Notes: generated from the sequence alone by a model not told the origin. A DNA stretch of 64,000 nt from Microbacterium sp. SSM24 (GCF_025989145.1 NZ_JAPDNQ010000001.1:496001-560000), one strand, 5' to 3'. Numbered from the stretch's first letter, positions 1 to 8,406 are shown. Translations and numbers: made by a program.

Positions 1-185
1 CGGACGGCGTGATCGTCATCCCGCCCGCGCTCGCCGAGGAGGTCGCCGATGCGGCCCTGGCACAGGAGGACGAGGACGCCTGGATCGCGCAGCGCGTCGC
101 GGAGGGGCATCCGATCGACGGACTGTTCCCGATGAACCGCGAATGGCGCGCCCGCTTCGAGGCCGAGCGAGGAGAGGCGCGATGA
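1..185 (+). CDS. RraA-like family protein, 3' end only
   Basis: The reading frame is open from base 3 to a TGA at 183-185, giving 60 visible residues that start DGVIVIPPALAEEV. This is the typical C-terminal part of RraA-like proteins (the family of RNase E regulator RraA, HMG/CHA aldolases and oxaloacetate decarboxylases). The stop overlaps the ATG of the GntR gene (ATGA), so the two are translationally coupled. Because an aromatic catabolic cluster follows, an aldolase or decarboxylase role is likelier than RNase regulation, but that is inference. The catalytic part lies outside the window. Confidence 0.7.
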   Translation, partial: DGVIVIPPALAEEVADAALAQEDEDAWIAQRVAEGHPIDGLFPMNREWRARFEAERGEAR

Positions 186-892
186 CCCCGTTCGAAGCCG
201 CGCCCGCAACGGTGAACGACAGCGCGCTCAGCAAGTCGCAGCAGGCGTACCGCTGGATCAAGGACCGCATCGCGAATCAGGAGTTCACCCCGGGCTACCG
301 GCTGGTCCTCGGTTCGATCGCCGGCGACCTCGACATGAGCGTCGTGCCGGTGCGCGAGGCGATCCGCCAGCTCGAGGCGGAGGGACTCGTCACGTTCGAA
401 CGGAACGTCGGCGCCCGCGTCTCGATGGTCGACGACTCGCAGTACCGGTTCAGCATGCAGGCGCTGTCGATCCTCGAGGGCACTGCGACGGCACTGTCGG
501 CGCGGCGGCTCACCGCCGACGACATCCGCAACGCCCGGCGCATCAACGACCTGATGATCGAGACGCTCGAGCACTTCGATCCGAGGGCCTTCACGGCGCT
601 CAACCAGGAGTTCCACGCCGCCCTGTACGAGAAGTGCGCCAACCCGCGCATGCTCGAGCTCGTGCGCGCGGAGTGGGCGCGCCTCGGGCACCTGCGCGAC
701 TCGACGTTCAGCTTCGTCCCCGGCCGCGCGCAGGAGTCCGTGCGCGAGCACGAGAGCATCCTCCAGCTGATCGAGGCCTCCGCCCCGCTGGGCGAGATCG
801 AGAAGGTCGCCCGCCGGCACCGCGCCGCCACCCTCGACGCGTACATGATCCACGAGCATCCCGATGAGACGCTCGGCCTTCCCGCTTTCTAG
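182..892 (+). CDS. GntR-family regulator, FadR/FCD subgroup
   Basis: Encodes 236 residues. The N-terminal winged helix-turn-helix spans about residues 15-80, with a recognition-helix stretch VVPVREAIRQLEAEGLV. The all-helical FCD ligand domain follows, with metal-site histidines in NQEFHAALYEK, EHESILQLIE and ARRHRAATLD. The ATG at 182 was chosen over an upstream in-frame ATG at 143 because GGAGAGG lies just before it and it overlaps the preceding stop. It sits directly upstream of hpaE and co-directional with the homoprotocatechuate genes, so it is the likely local regulator of that pathway. The ligand is not known; a pathway acid is the natural guess. Confidence 0.85.
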   Translation: MTPFEAAPATVNDSALSKSQQAYRWIKDRIANQEFTPGYRLVLGSIAGDLDMSVVPVREAIRQLEAEGLVTFERNVGARVSMVDDSQYRFSMQALSILEGTATALSARRLTADDIRNARRINDLMIETLEHFDPRAFTALNQEFHAALYEKCANPRMLELVRAEWARLGHLRDSTFSFVPGRAQESVREHESILQLIEASAPLGEIEKVARRHRAATLDAYMIHEHPDETLGLPAF

Positions 893-944
893 TCCCGCCG
901 GAGCGCGCCGGCGAGCGCGGCCCCGACTTCCCGAAGGAGCACCC

Positions 945-2456
945 ATGACCGACACCACGACGCAGACGCGGCACGTGCCCGCCGACCTGCCCGACCACAT
1001 CCGCCACTACATCGACGGCGAGTTCGTCGACTCGATCGACGGCGACACGTTCGACGTGCTCGACCCGGTGACGAACGAGACCTACCTTCAGGCCGCTGCC
1101 GGCAAGAAGGCCGACATCGACCGGGCCGTCGCGGCGGCGCGGCGTGCGTTCATCGAGGGGCCCTGGCCCCGGATGCTGCCCCGCGACCGGTCCCGGATCC
1201 TGCACCGGATCGCCGACATCGTCGAGTCGCGCGACAAGCGCCTCGCGGAGCTCGAGTCCTTCGACTCCGGCCTGCCGATCACGCAGGCGCTCGGTCAGGC
1301 CCGCCGCGCAGCCGAGAACTTCCGCTTCTTCGCCGACCTGATCGTCGCGCAGACGGACGACGCGTTCAAGGTGCCCGGACGGCAGCTCAACTACGTCAAC
1401 CGCAAGCCGATCGGCGTCGCCGGCCTCATCACGCCGTGGAACACGCCGTTCATGCTCGAGTCGTGGAAGCTCGGTCCCGCGCTCGCGACGGGCAACACGG
1501 TGGTGCTCAAGCCCGCCGAGTTCACGCCGCTGTCGGCGTCGCTGTGGGCCGGGATCTTCGAGGAGGCCGGGCTGCCGCAGGGGGTCTTCAACCTCGTCAA
1601 CGGACTCGGCGAGGATGCCGGAGACGCGCTGGTGAAGCATCCGGATGTGCCCCTCATCTCCTTCACCGGCGAGAGCTCGACGGGGCAGTTGATCTTCGGC
1701 AACGCCGCCCCGTTCCTGAAGGGCCTCTCGATGGAGCTGGGCGGCAAGTCCCCCGCGATCGTGTTCGCAGACGCCGACCTCGAGGCCGCGATCGACGCGA
1801 CCATCTTCGGCGTCTTCTCGCTCAACGGCGAGCGCTGCACCGCCGGGTCGCGCATCCTCGTCGAGCGTGCGATCTACGACGAGTTCGTGGAGCGCTACGC
1901 CGCCCAGGCGTCGCGTGTGATCGTCGGCGACCCGCAGGATCCGGCGACCGAGGTCGGCGCACTGGTGCACCCCGAGCACTACGACAAGGTGATGTCGTAC
2001 ATCGAGATCGGCAAGACCGAGGCGCGTCTGGTCGCCGGCGGCGGGCGCCCCGAGGGGTTCTCCACGGGCAACTACGTCGCTCCGACGGTGTTCGCGGATG
2101 TCGCGCCCGACGCCCGCATCTTCCAGGAGGAGATCTTCGGTCCGGTCGTCGCGATCACACCGTTCGACACCGACGAAGAGGCCCTCGCGCTCGCGAACAA
2201 CACCAAGTACGGGCTCGCCGCGTACCTGTGGACGAGCGACCTCAAGCGCGCCCACAACTTCTCGCAGGCCATCGAGGCCGGCATGGTGTGGCTCAACTCG
2301 AACAACGTCCGCGACCTGCGTACGCCCTTCGGCGGTGTGAAGGCCTCCGGTCTCGGCCACGAGGGCGGCTACCGTTCGATCGACTTCTACACCGACCAGC
2401 AGGCCGTGCACATCACGCTCGGCCCCGCCCACAACCCCACCTTCGGCAAGGACTGA
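945..2456 (+). CDS. hpaE: 5-carboxymethyl-2-hydroxymuconate semialdehyde dehydrogenase
   Basis: A 503-residue NAD-dependent aldehyde dehydrogenase. It oxidises the ring-cleavage product of homoprotocatechuate to 5-carboxymethyl-2-hydroxymuconate. Visible motifs are the catalytic cysteine in NGERCTAGSRI (Cys298), the general base in MELGGKSP (Glu264) and the Rossmann segment ending FTGESSTG. The NGERCTAGSR form of the active site is typical of HpaE. ATG 945 is preceded by AAGGAG. The next gene, hpaD, makes its substrate, which supports the specific call over a generic aldehyde dehydrogenase. Confidence 0.88.
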   Translation: MTDTTTQTRHVPADLPDHIRHYIDGEFVDSIDGDTFDVLDPVTNETYLQAAAGKKADIDRAVAAARRAFIEGPWPRMLPRDRSRILHRIADIVESRDKRLAELESFDSGLPITQALGQARRAAENFRFFADLIVAQTDDAFKVPGRQLNYVNRKPIGVAGLITPWNTPFMLESWKLGPALATGNTVVLKPAEFTPLSASLWAGIFEEAGLPQGVFNLVNGLGEDAGDALVKHPDVPLISFTGESSTGQLIFGNAAPFLKGLSMELGGKSPAIVFADADLEAAIDATIFGVFSLNGERCTAGSRILVERAIYDEFVERYAAQASRVIVGDPQDPATEVGALVHPEHYDKVMSYIEIGKTEARLVAGGGRPEGFSTGNYVAPTVFADVAPDARIFQEEIFGPVVAITPFDTDEEALALANNTKYGLAAYLWTSDLKRAHNFSQAIEAGMVWLNSNNVRDLRTPFGGVKASGLGHEGGYRSIDFYTDQQAVHITLGPAHNPTFGKD

Positions 2457-2467
2457 CCACCCCGCTG

Positions 2468-2531
2468 CCGTTTGTGCGGGCGAATGCGCGTCCCGACACC
2501 GGGACCAGCGGCATTTCTCCCGCACAAACGG
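2468..2531. repeat. 64-bp intergenic inverted repeat, family B copy 1
   Basis: The left arm CCGTTTGTGCGGGCGAATG (2468-2486) faces a right arm ending CCCGCACAAACGG (2519-2531). The outer 13 nt pair perfectly and the inner part imperfectly. It lies between hpaE and hpaD, inside the operon. A second copy with the same arm and exactly the same total length is at 20777-20840. Function unknown. Confidence 0.85.
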
Positions 2532-2572
2532 ACACCACTGACGGACACCACTGACGCAAGGACGCGACCGAC

Positions 2573-3733
2573 ATGACCCACCGCGACGACATGACCCTCA
2601 CCTCCTCCGGCTACTACGTGAGCCAGGAGGCGCCCATCCGCTCCGACAACCCGGTGCCGACCCCGACCTCGCCGGCACCCGACGTGCTGCGCTGCGCCTA
2701 CATGGAGCTCGTGGTCACCGACCTGGCCGCGTCACGCGTCTTCTACGTCGACGTGCTCGGGCTCTACGTCACCGAAGAGGACGAGAACGCGATCTACCTC
2801 CGCTCGACCGAGGAGTTCATCCACCACAACCTCGTGCTGCGACAGGGCGAGGTCGCCGCGGTCGCCGCCTTCTCGTACCGCGTGCGTTCCGCGGAGGACC
2901 TCGACAAGGCCGTCGCCTTCTATGAGGAGCTCGGCTGCGAGGTGCGCCGCAATCCCGACGGGTTCGTGAAGGGCATCGGCGACTCGGTGCGTGTGATCGA
3001 CCCGCTCGGCTTCCCGTACGAGTTCTTCTTCCAGACCGAGCACGTCGAGCGGCTGTCGTGGCGCTACGACCTCCACACCCCGGGGGAGCTCGTGCGCCTG
3101 GACCACTTCAACCAGGTCACCCCCGACGTGCCCCGCGCGGTGAACTTCATGCAGTCCCTCGGGTTCCGGGTGACCGAGGACATCCAGGACGAGGACGGCA
3201 CCGTCTACGCCGCCTGGATGCGCCGCAAGCCCACCGTGCACGACACCGCGATGACCGGCGGCGACGGGCCGCGCATGCACCACGTCGCGTTCGCCACGCA
3301 CGAGAAGCACAACATCCTCGCGATCTGCGACAAGCTCGGCGCTCTCCGCCGCTCGGACGCGATCGAGCGCGGCCCGGGCCGCCACGGCGTCTCGAACGCG
3401 TTCTACCTCTACCTGCGCGACCCCGACGGTCACCGCGTCGAGATCTACACGCAGGACTACTACACCGGCGACCCCGACAACCCGGTGGTCACGTGGGATG
3501 TGCACGACAACCAGCGCCGTGACTGGTGGGGCAACCCCGTCGTCCCGTCCTGGTACACCGAGGCATCCCTCGTGCTCGACCTCGACGGCAACCCTCAGCC
3601 GGTCGTGGCGCGCACCGACTCGTCCGAGATGGCCGTGACGATCGGTGCCGACGGCTTCTCGTACACGCGCCCCGGAGAAGACTCGATGCCCGAGTACAAG
3701 CAGGGCGAGTACAAGCTCGGCCACCAGCTGTAG
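2573..3733 (+). CDS. hpaD: homoprotocatechuate 2,3-dioxygenase (extradiol)
   Basis: A 386-residue type I extradiol dioxygenase built of two vicinal-oxygen-chelate modules. It cleaves 3,4-dihydroxyphenylacetate next to the hydroxyls with O2. The metal ligands of the Brevibacterium fuscum enzyme are present at a constant offset of 23: His178 (RLDHFNQ), His237 (RMHHVAF) and Glu290 (HRVEIYTQDYY). The second-sphere acid-base His is His223 (TVHDTAMTGG). The start at 2573 has AAGGA ten bases upstream; a second ATG at 2591 has no ribosome binding site. The protein is about 20 residues longer at the N-terminus than the B. fuscum one. Confidence 0.93.
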   Translation: MTHRDDMTLTSSGYYVSQEAPIRSDNPVPTPTSPAPDVLRCAYMELVVTDLAASRVFYVDVLGLYVTEEDENAIYLRSTEEFIHHNLVLRQGEVAAVAAFSYRVRSAEDLDKAVAFYEELGCEVRRNPDGFVKGIGDSVRVIDPLGFPYEFFFQTEHVERLSWRYDLHTPGELVRLDHFNQVTPDVPRAVNFMQSLGFRVTEDIQDEDGTVYAAWMRRKPTVHDTAMTGGDGPRMHHVAFATHEKHNILAICDKLGALRRSDAIERGPGRHGVSNAFYLYLRDPDGHRVEIYTQDYYTGDPDNPVVTWDVHDNQRRDWWGNPVVPSWYTEASLVLDLDGNPQPVVARTDSSEMAVTIGADGFSYTRPGEDSMPEYKQGEYKLGHQL

Positions 3734-3748
3734 CCCCACCGTGCGTCT

Positions 3749-3846
3749 GTACCGTTTGCAGGATGGGGCCGCGCGCTCCCCCCACGGCTCCGCGCATACG
3801 CGCGGAGCCCGGGCGCTGATGCCGGCACCGGTCCTGAGAACGGTAC
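3749..3846. repeat. 98-bp nested inverted repeat between hpaD and hpaH
   Basis: Outer arms GTACCGTTTGCAGGA (3749-3763) and TCCTGAGAACGGTAC (3832-3846) match at 13 of 15 positions. Inside is a perfect 10-bp hairpin, GGCTCCGCGC (3786-3795) with GCGCGGAGCC (3800-3809), loop ATAC. It occupies most of the 146-nt gap. It could act as an intra-operon attenuator or processing element, or be another member of the intergenic palindrome class in this window. Confidence 0.7.
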
Positions 3847-3879
3847 ATCGAACGGCACGAGAGACCTGAGGAGGATCGG

Positions 3880-4665
3880 ATGCTTCACCCCGACGTGATC
3901 GCGCAGCTCGCGGCCGAGCTGGCCGAGGCCGACCGCACGCACGGCGTGATCCCGCGCATCACGGCGCGCTACCCGGACGCGACGATCGAGGACTCGTACG
4001 CGATCCAGGGTGTGTGGCGCGATCAGAACCTCGCTGCGGGGCGCGCGCTCGTCGGCCGCAAGATCGGCCTGACCTCGAAGGCGATGCAGCAGGCGACGGG
4101 CATCACCGAACCCGACTACGGCGTGATGTTCGACGACACGGTCTACGAGTCGGGCGCCGAGATCCCCGTCGACCTCTTCTCCAACGTGCGCATCGAGGTC
4201 GAGCTCGCATTCGTGCTCGCGAAGCCGCTCGCCGGACCTGACGCCACCCTCGAGGACGCGCTCGACGCGATCGACTACGCCGTCCCCGCCCTCGAGATCC
4301 TCAACTCGCACATCGAGCTGGAGGGTCGCACGATCGTCGACACGATCAGCGACAACGCCGCATACGGCGCGATGGTGCTCGGCGACGTCCGCAAGCGCCC
4401 CGACGAGATCGACCTGCGCTGGGTGCCGGGAGTGCTCTCCCGCAACGGCGAGATCGAGGAGACCGGCGTCGCCGCAGGAGTGCTCGGCCATCCCGCCACC
4501 GGGGTGGCCTGGCTCGCGAACAAGTTCGCACAGCATGGCGCCCGGCTCGAGGCGGGTGAGATCATCCTCGCGGGGTCGTTCACACGGCCGATGTGGGTTT
4601 CGCGCGGCGACGCCGTGCGCTGCGACTACGGACCGATGGGAGTCATCGAATGCCGCTTCGTCTGA
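3880..4665 (+). CDS. hpaH: 2-oxo-hept-4-ene-1,7-dioate hydratase
   Basis: A 261-residue member of the hydratase/decarboxylase (FAA hydrolase-like fold) family. It adds water to 2-oxohept-4-enedioate to give 4-hydroxy-2-oxoheptanedioate, using a divalent metal. Family signatures include GRKIGLTSKAMQQATGI and PDYGVMFDDTVY near the N-terminus, the acidic metal site RIEVELAFVL, and LEILNSHIEL. A strong GAGGAGG precedes ATG 3880. The 3' end overlaps hpaI by 16 nt, so the two are translationally coupled. The companion isomerase and decarboxylase (hpaF, hpaG) are not in the window and may lie upstream. Confidence 0.9.
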   Translation: MLHPDVIAQLAAELAEADRTHGVIPRITARYPDATIEDSYAIQGVWRDQNLAAGRALVGRKIGLTSKAMQQATGITEPDYGVMFDDTVYESGAEIPVDLFSNVRIEVELAFVLAKPLAGPDATLEDALDAIDYAVPALEILNSHIELEGRTIVDTISDNAAYGAMVLGDVRKRPDEIDLRWVPGVLSRNGEIEETGVAAGVLGHPATGVAWLANKFAQHGARLEAGEIILAGSFTRPMWVSRGDAVRCDYGPMGVIECRFV

Positions 4666-5450
4666 ATCCGACGTTCCGCGACGCGCTGGCGGGCGCCGAC
4701 CGGCCGCTGGCCGGCATGTGGGTGTGCTCGGGATCCGCGCTCGTCGCCGAGATCTGCGCCGGCGCGGGTCTGGACTGGCTGCTCATCGACATGGAGCACT
4801 CCCCCAACGGCCTCGAATCGGTGCTCGCGCAGCTGCAGGCCGTCGGCGCCTACCCGGTCAGCCCGGTCGTGCGCGTGCCGATCGGCGACGTCGTCACCCT
4901 CAAGCAGGTGCTCGACCTCGGCGCGCAGAACATCCTCGTTCCGATGGTGTCGTCGGCCGCCGAGGCGGAGGAACTCGTCGCCGCCGTGCGGTACCCCCCG
5001 CGCGGCCGCCGGGGCGTGGGCTCAGCCCTCGCCCGCTCAGCCCGGTGGAACCGCGTCGACGACTATCTCGCCCACGCCGACGACCACGTGTCGCTGTTCG
5101 TCCAGATCGAGACCGTGGCGGGCGTCGACGCCGCGGCCGCCATCGCCGCGGTCGACGGCATCGACGGCGTGTTCGTCGGCCCGAGCGACCTCGCCGCCTC
5201 GATGGGGCTGCTGGGGCAGCAGACGCACCCGGATGTCGCAGCCGCCGTCACGCGCGCGTTCGACGGCGTCCGCGCCGCCGGAAAACCGGCAGGCGTGAAC
5301 GCGTTCGACCCCGCAGCAGCGCGCGCCTACCTCGACGCGGGCGCAGCGTTCGTGCTCGTGGGAGCCGACGTCGCGCTCCTGGCGCGTGGGTCCGAGCGCC
5401 TCGCCGCGGACTTCGGCGCCGGCGGCACGCAGACCCGCACCTCGTACTGA
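4650..5450 (+). CDS. hpaI: 4-hydroxy-2-oxo-heptane-1,7-dioate aldolase
   Basis: A 266-residue class II aldolase of the HpcH/HpaI family. It splits 4-hydroxy-2-oxoheptanedioate into pyruvate and succinic semialdehyde. It follows the E. coli HpaI sequence through DWLLIDMEHSPN, YPVSPVVRVP, RGVGSALARSARWNR, VQIETVAG and DGVFVGPSDLAASMG; the Glu and Asp in the last two motifs are the family metal ligands. ATG 4650 has GGGAG seven bases upstream and overlaps hpaH. An earlier in-frame ATG at 4593 would add residues absent from the family. Last recognised enzyme of the cluster. Confidence 0.93.
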   Translation: MPLRLNPTFRDALAGADRPLAGMWVCSGSALVAEICAGAGLDWLLIDMEHSPNGLESVLAQLQAVGAYPVSPVVRVPIGDVVTLKQVLDLGAQNILVPMVSSAAEAEELVAAVRYPPRGRRGVGSALARSARWNRVDDYLAHADDHVSLFVQIETVAGVDAAAAIAAVDGIDGVFVGPSDLAASMGLLGQQTHPDVAAAVTRAFDGVRAAGKPAGVNAFDPAAARAYLDAGAAFVLVGADVALLARGSERLAADFGAGGTQTRTSY

Positions 5451-5485
5451 CCCGGGCCGCGCGGGGCATCCGTCCGCTCCCCACG

Positions 5486-5543
5486 CGAGTCGCTAAGACA
5501 CGCCGGTGCCGCGACGCACGAGGCGGCGTGTTTTGGCGACTCG
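5486..5543. repeat. 58-bp intergenic inverted repeat, family A copy 1
   Basis: Left arm CGAGTCGCTAAGACACGCC (5486-5504), 20-nt core, right arm GGCGTGTTTTGGCGACTCG (5525-5543). The arms pair with two mismatches. It lies downstream of hpaI and upstream of a gene on the same strand, so here it could end the hpa transcript. Other copies lie in settings where that cannot be the role. Confidence 0.9.
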
Positions 5544-5603
5544 AAGGCGTGGTGGTGTGTCAAGGCCTCACCGCACGGGGCGCGCGCATGGCACGCTGAG
5601 GGC

Positions 5604-6401
5604 ATGCGCAGGGATGTCTCGAGCCGGATCACGCTCACCGTGACCGAACCCGCCGACCTGGTGTTCGCCGTCGCCGCGAGTGCCCAGTACACCTCTGTCG
5701 ACGAGACGTTCACCGCGTCGCTCGACGGCGCCCCCGTGGAGGCCCGCGACGTCGTCGACGCCCACGGAACCCGCCTGCACCGCGTCGCGAGCGGGGTCGG
5801 CCGCCTCGACGTGATCTATCGCGCCACGATCGACGGCGAGGCCGAGCCGCTCCGAGCGAGCGAGGCCGACCTTCTCGTGTACGGGAGGCCGAGCCGCTAC
5901 GCCGAGTCGGACGCGCTCGCCCCCACGGCCGTGGGCGAGTTCGCCGGAATCCGCGACCCCGCGCAGCTGCTCGCGTCGGTGTCGTCGTGGGTGGGAACCC
6001 GGCTGGCGTACGTGTCGGGGTCGTCGCTCCCGACCGATGGCGCGACACGCACGCTCCTCGCTCGGCAGGGCGTGTGCCGCGACTACGCGCACCTCTGCGT
6101 CGCGCTGCTGCGCGGGCTCGGCATTCCGGCCCGGCAGGTCGCGGTGTACGCGCCGGGACTGATGCCGATGGACTTCCACGCGGTGGCCGAGGCCTGGATC
6201 GACGGAGCCTGGCGGGTGGTGGATGCCACGACCCTCGCGCCCCGTTCGACCCTCGTGCGCATCGCCACGGGGCGCGACGCCGCCGACACCGCGTTCCTGA
6301 CCGTCGTCTCCGGACGTTGCGACCTCGTCTCCGTCGAGGTGTCGGCGATCGCGGACGTGCTGCCCGACGACGACATCGATCGGCTCGTGTCGATCCGCTG
6401 A
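5604..6401 (+). CDS. transglutaminase-like cysteine protease-fold protein
   Basis: A 265-residue cytoplasmic protein with a transglutaminase-like core. The catalytic triad is visible as Cys158 (GVCRDYAH), His192 (DFHAVAEAWIDG) and Asp207 (RVVDATTLAPR). The N-terminal 110 residues form the beta-rich part usual in bacterial homologues. No signal peptide is seen. ATG 5604 lacks a convincing Shine-Dalgarno sequence and may be leaderless. Family members act as proteases or amidases on unknown substrates; no partner gene such as an alpha-E or ATP-grasp protein is adjacent. Confidence 0.8.
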   Translation: MRRDVSSRITLTVTEPADLVFAVAASAQYTSVDETFTASLDGAPVEARDVVDAHGTRLHRVASGVGRLDVIYRATIDGEAEPLRASEADLLVYGRPSRYAESDALAPTAVGEFAGIRDPAQLLASVSSWVGTRLAYVSGSSLPTDGATRTLLARQGVCRDYAHLCVALLRGLGIPARQVAVYAPGLMPMDFHAVAEAWIDGAWRVVDATTLAPRSTLVRIATGRDAADTAFLTVVSGRCDLVSVEVSAIADVLPDDDIDRLVSIR

Positions 6402-6451
6402 CCTCGCGGCGGATCTCGCGCCCCGGCCGCGCGTCGTGGCACAGTGAGTCC

Positions 6452-7021
6452 ATGAAGAAGTGGACCGTCCGATTCCTCTCGCTGCTCGTCTTCAACATCG
6501 TCGTGCTGCTCGTGATCGGCTTCCTCACTCCCGCACGAGTCGGGTGGTCGGCGCTGTGGGCCGGCATCGTGCTCACCGCGATCTCGATCTGGATCAAGCC
6601 GGCCGTGCAGAACTGGTTCCGCACGATGGCAGCAAAGTCGGCGAGCCAGCGCACCAGGGCCGGCGAGAAGCTGATCGAGTTCCTCCTGGCATTCGCTGTC
6701 GCGTTCCTGGTGTGGATCGCCACCGTGCTGCTGTCGGGCGTGACGATCGGCGGCGGCTTCTTCGGCGCCTTCTGGGGCTACGTCCTTCCGCCGGTCATCC
6801 TGCTGATCGGCTGGGCGATCTACGACGCGATCGACGACAAGGTCGAGGCGCACGCGGGAGCCCTGTACGACAAGGCCTCCGGCGGCCGTTCGACGGCGAC
6901 GGATGCTTCCGCCCCGGCGATTCCGCAGAATCCCGAGGCCGCCGCGGCCGGGCGCCGCGAACTGAATGACGGTCTCACCGACGAGCAGCGCCGCATGCTC
7001 GACGAGCTCGGCAAGGGCTGA
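6452..7021 (+). CDS. small integral membrane protein of unknown function
   Basis: Encodes 189 residues. Hydrophobic segments occur at about residues 9-25, 33-48, 75-94 and 103-122, giving roughly four membrane spans. A charged cytoplasmic-type tail follows and ends in TDEQRRMLDELGKG. I do not recognise the family. The start is the ATG at 6452, giving MKKWTVRF, a positively charged N-terminus before the first span; the long in-frame extension upstream is antisense-type noise over the transglutaminase gene. No operon partner is evident. Confidence 0.7.
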   Translation: MKKWTVRFLSLLVFNIVVLLVIGFLTPARVGWSALWAGIVLTAISIWIKPAVQNWFRTMAAKSASQRTRAGEKLIEFLLAFAVAFLVWIATVLLSGVTIGGGFFGAFWGYVLPPVILLIGWAIYDAIDDKVEAHAGALYDKASGGRSTATDASAPAIPQNPEAAAAGRRELNDGLTDEQRRMLDELGKG

Positions 7022-7146
7022 TCCCGCCGATCGGTCGATCCCGTCGGCGCACGGCACTGATCGGGACCGCTCCGGTCCGGCATGTCAACCCCTGGGCGGG
7101 GAAGCCCCGCACGCGCGAGTGTGGAGGCACGGACGAAGGGATTCCC

Positions 7147-7389
7147 ATGTCGGACACGAACGAGAACCCGCACCACGACGCAGGCGCGGACGCCGCGCAG
7201 GGCGGCGCCATGCCCATGCCGCACGGCTCCGACGACGCGACGCCGCCGGTGGATGGCGCGCTGCCCATGCCGCACGAAGGGGACGACGGCGAACCGCCCG
7301 TCGACGGCGCGCTGCCCATGCCGCATGCGGGAGACGAGAACCCGCCCGTCGACGGCGCGCTGCCGATGCCCCACGGGACCGAAGGCTGA
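7147..7389 (+). CDS. small acidic protein with tandem PPVDGALPMPH repeats
   Basis: Encodes 80 residues made almost entirely of a repeat. PPVDGALPMPH occurs three times (about residues 33-43, 48-58 and 65-75), preceded by a variant GGAMPMPHG. Spacers are short and acidic (EGDDGE, AGDEN). It has no signal peptide, membrane span or cysteine. GAAGGG lies six bases before the ATG, which supports translation. Regularly spaced Met and His could bind a soft metal, but that is speculation. It lies alone between a membrane protein and an amino-acid importer operon. No family recognised. Confidence 0.6.
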   Translation: MSDTNENPHHDAGADAAQGGAMPMPHGSDDATPPVDGALPMPHEGDDGEPPVDGALPMPHAGDENPPVDGALPMPHGTEG

Positions 7390-7526
7390 CGGCCCGCTCC
7401 CGCCCGATTCCGCAGCGTCCGGGACGTCATCTACGGAAACTCAGCGGCGACGAGGGGCGCGAGTCGCCAGGATGGACGCAGGCCGCGCGACAGCACGCGC
7501 GGCGCACCCGAGTCCTGGAGGCTGCC

Positions 7527-8387
7527 ATGTCGCGTACCCCTGTTCTCCGCCTGGCCGTCGTCGGCCTCGCCGCCGCTGCTCTCGCGCTCACGGGCTGCGC
7601 GAGCGGAACTTCGGGCACTCCGTCGGGCGAGGCATCCGAACCCGCCGATTCCGGCTACGTCACCGAGGGCAAGTTCACCGTCGCGACCGGCGAGCCCGCG
7701 TACTACCCATGGGTGATCGACGACGCGCCTGAGAGCGGCGAGGGCTTCGAGGCGGCCGTCGCTTACGCGCTGGCCGAGGAGCTCGGGTTCGCCGCGGAGG
7801 ACGTGGTGTGGGTGCGCACCAGCTTCGAGGAGGCGATCGCCCCCCGTCCGAAGGACTTCGACGTCAACCTGCAGCAGTTCTCCATCACCGACGAGCGCAA
7901 GGAATCGGTCGACTTCAGTTCGCCGTACTACGAGACCACGCAGGTCGTCGTCACCACGGCGGACTCGCCCGCGGCCGACGCGACGTCGATCGCCGACCTG
8001 AAGGACCTGCTGATCGGCGCCCAGACCGGCACCACGAGCTTCACGACGATCGAAGAGGTCATCCAGCCGACCCAGGGTGCGCAGGCGTTCAACACCAACG
8101 ACGACGCGAAGCTCGCCCTCGAGAACGACGTGGTCGACGCGATCGTCGTCGACCTGCCGACCGCGTTCTACATCTCCGGCGTCGAACTCACCGACGGCGT
8201 GCTCGTCGGTCAGCTCCCCACCCCCGACGGCGCGACGGGTGACGAGTTCGGCTTCGTGCTGGCCAAGGACTCATCGCTGACCGCCGAGGTCACCGCCGCG
8301 GTGGACGCGCTGCGCGAGAACGGCACCCTCGACGAGCTGGCCGCGGAGTGGCTCGGCGGCGAGGGCCAGGCTCCCGTCCTGCAGTGA
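7527..8387 (+). CDS. amino-acid ABC transporter substrate-binding lipoprotein
   Basis: A 286-residue class 3 solute-binding protein. The signal peptide ends in the lipobox LTGCAS, so the mature protein is lipid-anchored outside the membrane. Motifs typical of polar amino-acid binders follow: GEGFEAAVAYALAEELGF, a substrate-contact stretch FDVNLQQFSIT, SSPYYETTQVVV and IGAQTGTTS. CTGGAGG precedes ATG 7527. The permease and ATPase genes follow at once. The specific amino acid cannot be read from sequence. Confidence 0.88.
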   Translation: MSRTPVLRLAVVGLAAAALALTGCASGTSGTPSGEASEPADSGYVTEGKFTVATGEPAYYPWVIDDAPESGEGFEAAVAYALAEELGFAAEDVVWVRTSFEEAIAPRPKDFDVNLQQFSITDERKESVDFSSPYYETTQVVVTTADSPAADATSIADLKDLLIGAQTGTTSFTTIEEVIQPTQGAQAFNTNDDAKLALENDVVDAIVVDLPTAFYISGVELTDGVLVGQLPTPDGATGDEFGFVLAKDSSLTAEVTAAVDALRENGTLDELAAEWLGGEGQAPVLQ

Positions 8388-8400
8388 TCCTGGCCTCCGT

Positions 8401-8406
8401 TAGCCT
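8401..8406 (+). promoter_or_regulatory. -10 element TAGCCT for a leaderless permease mRNA
   Basis: TAGCCT ends six bases before the ATG at 8413 and no Shine-Dalgarno sequence is present. This spacing predicts transcription starting at or next to the start codon. Permease and ATPase may therefore be made from their own leaderless transcript besides read-through from the binding protein gene. Confidence 0.5.

Noticed and set aside
708..2525. Long open minus-strand frame (over 600 codons) antisense to hpaE
   Set aside because: Arg/Val/Gly-rich translation with no domain, fully overlapping a clear aldehyde dehydrogenase. Such frames arise in high-GC DNA from third-position bias.
7471..7490. GAGTCGCCAGGATGG near 7470 as a further family A arm
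   Set aside because: Only the first nine bases match the arm, and no inverted partner lies at the fixed distance.
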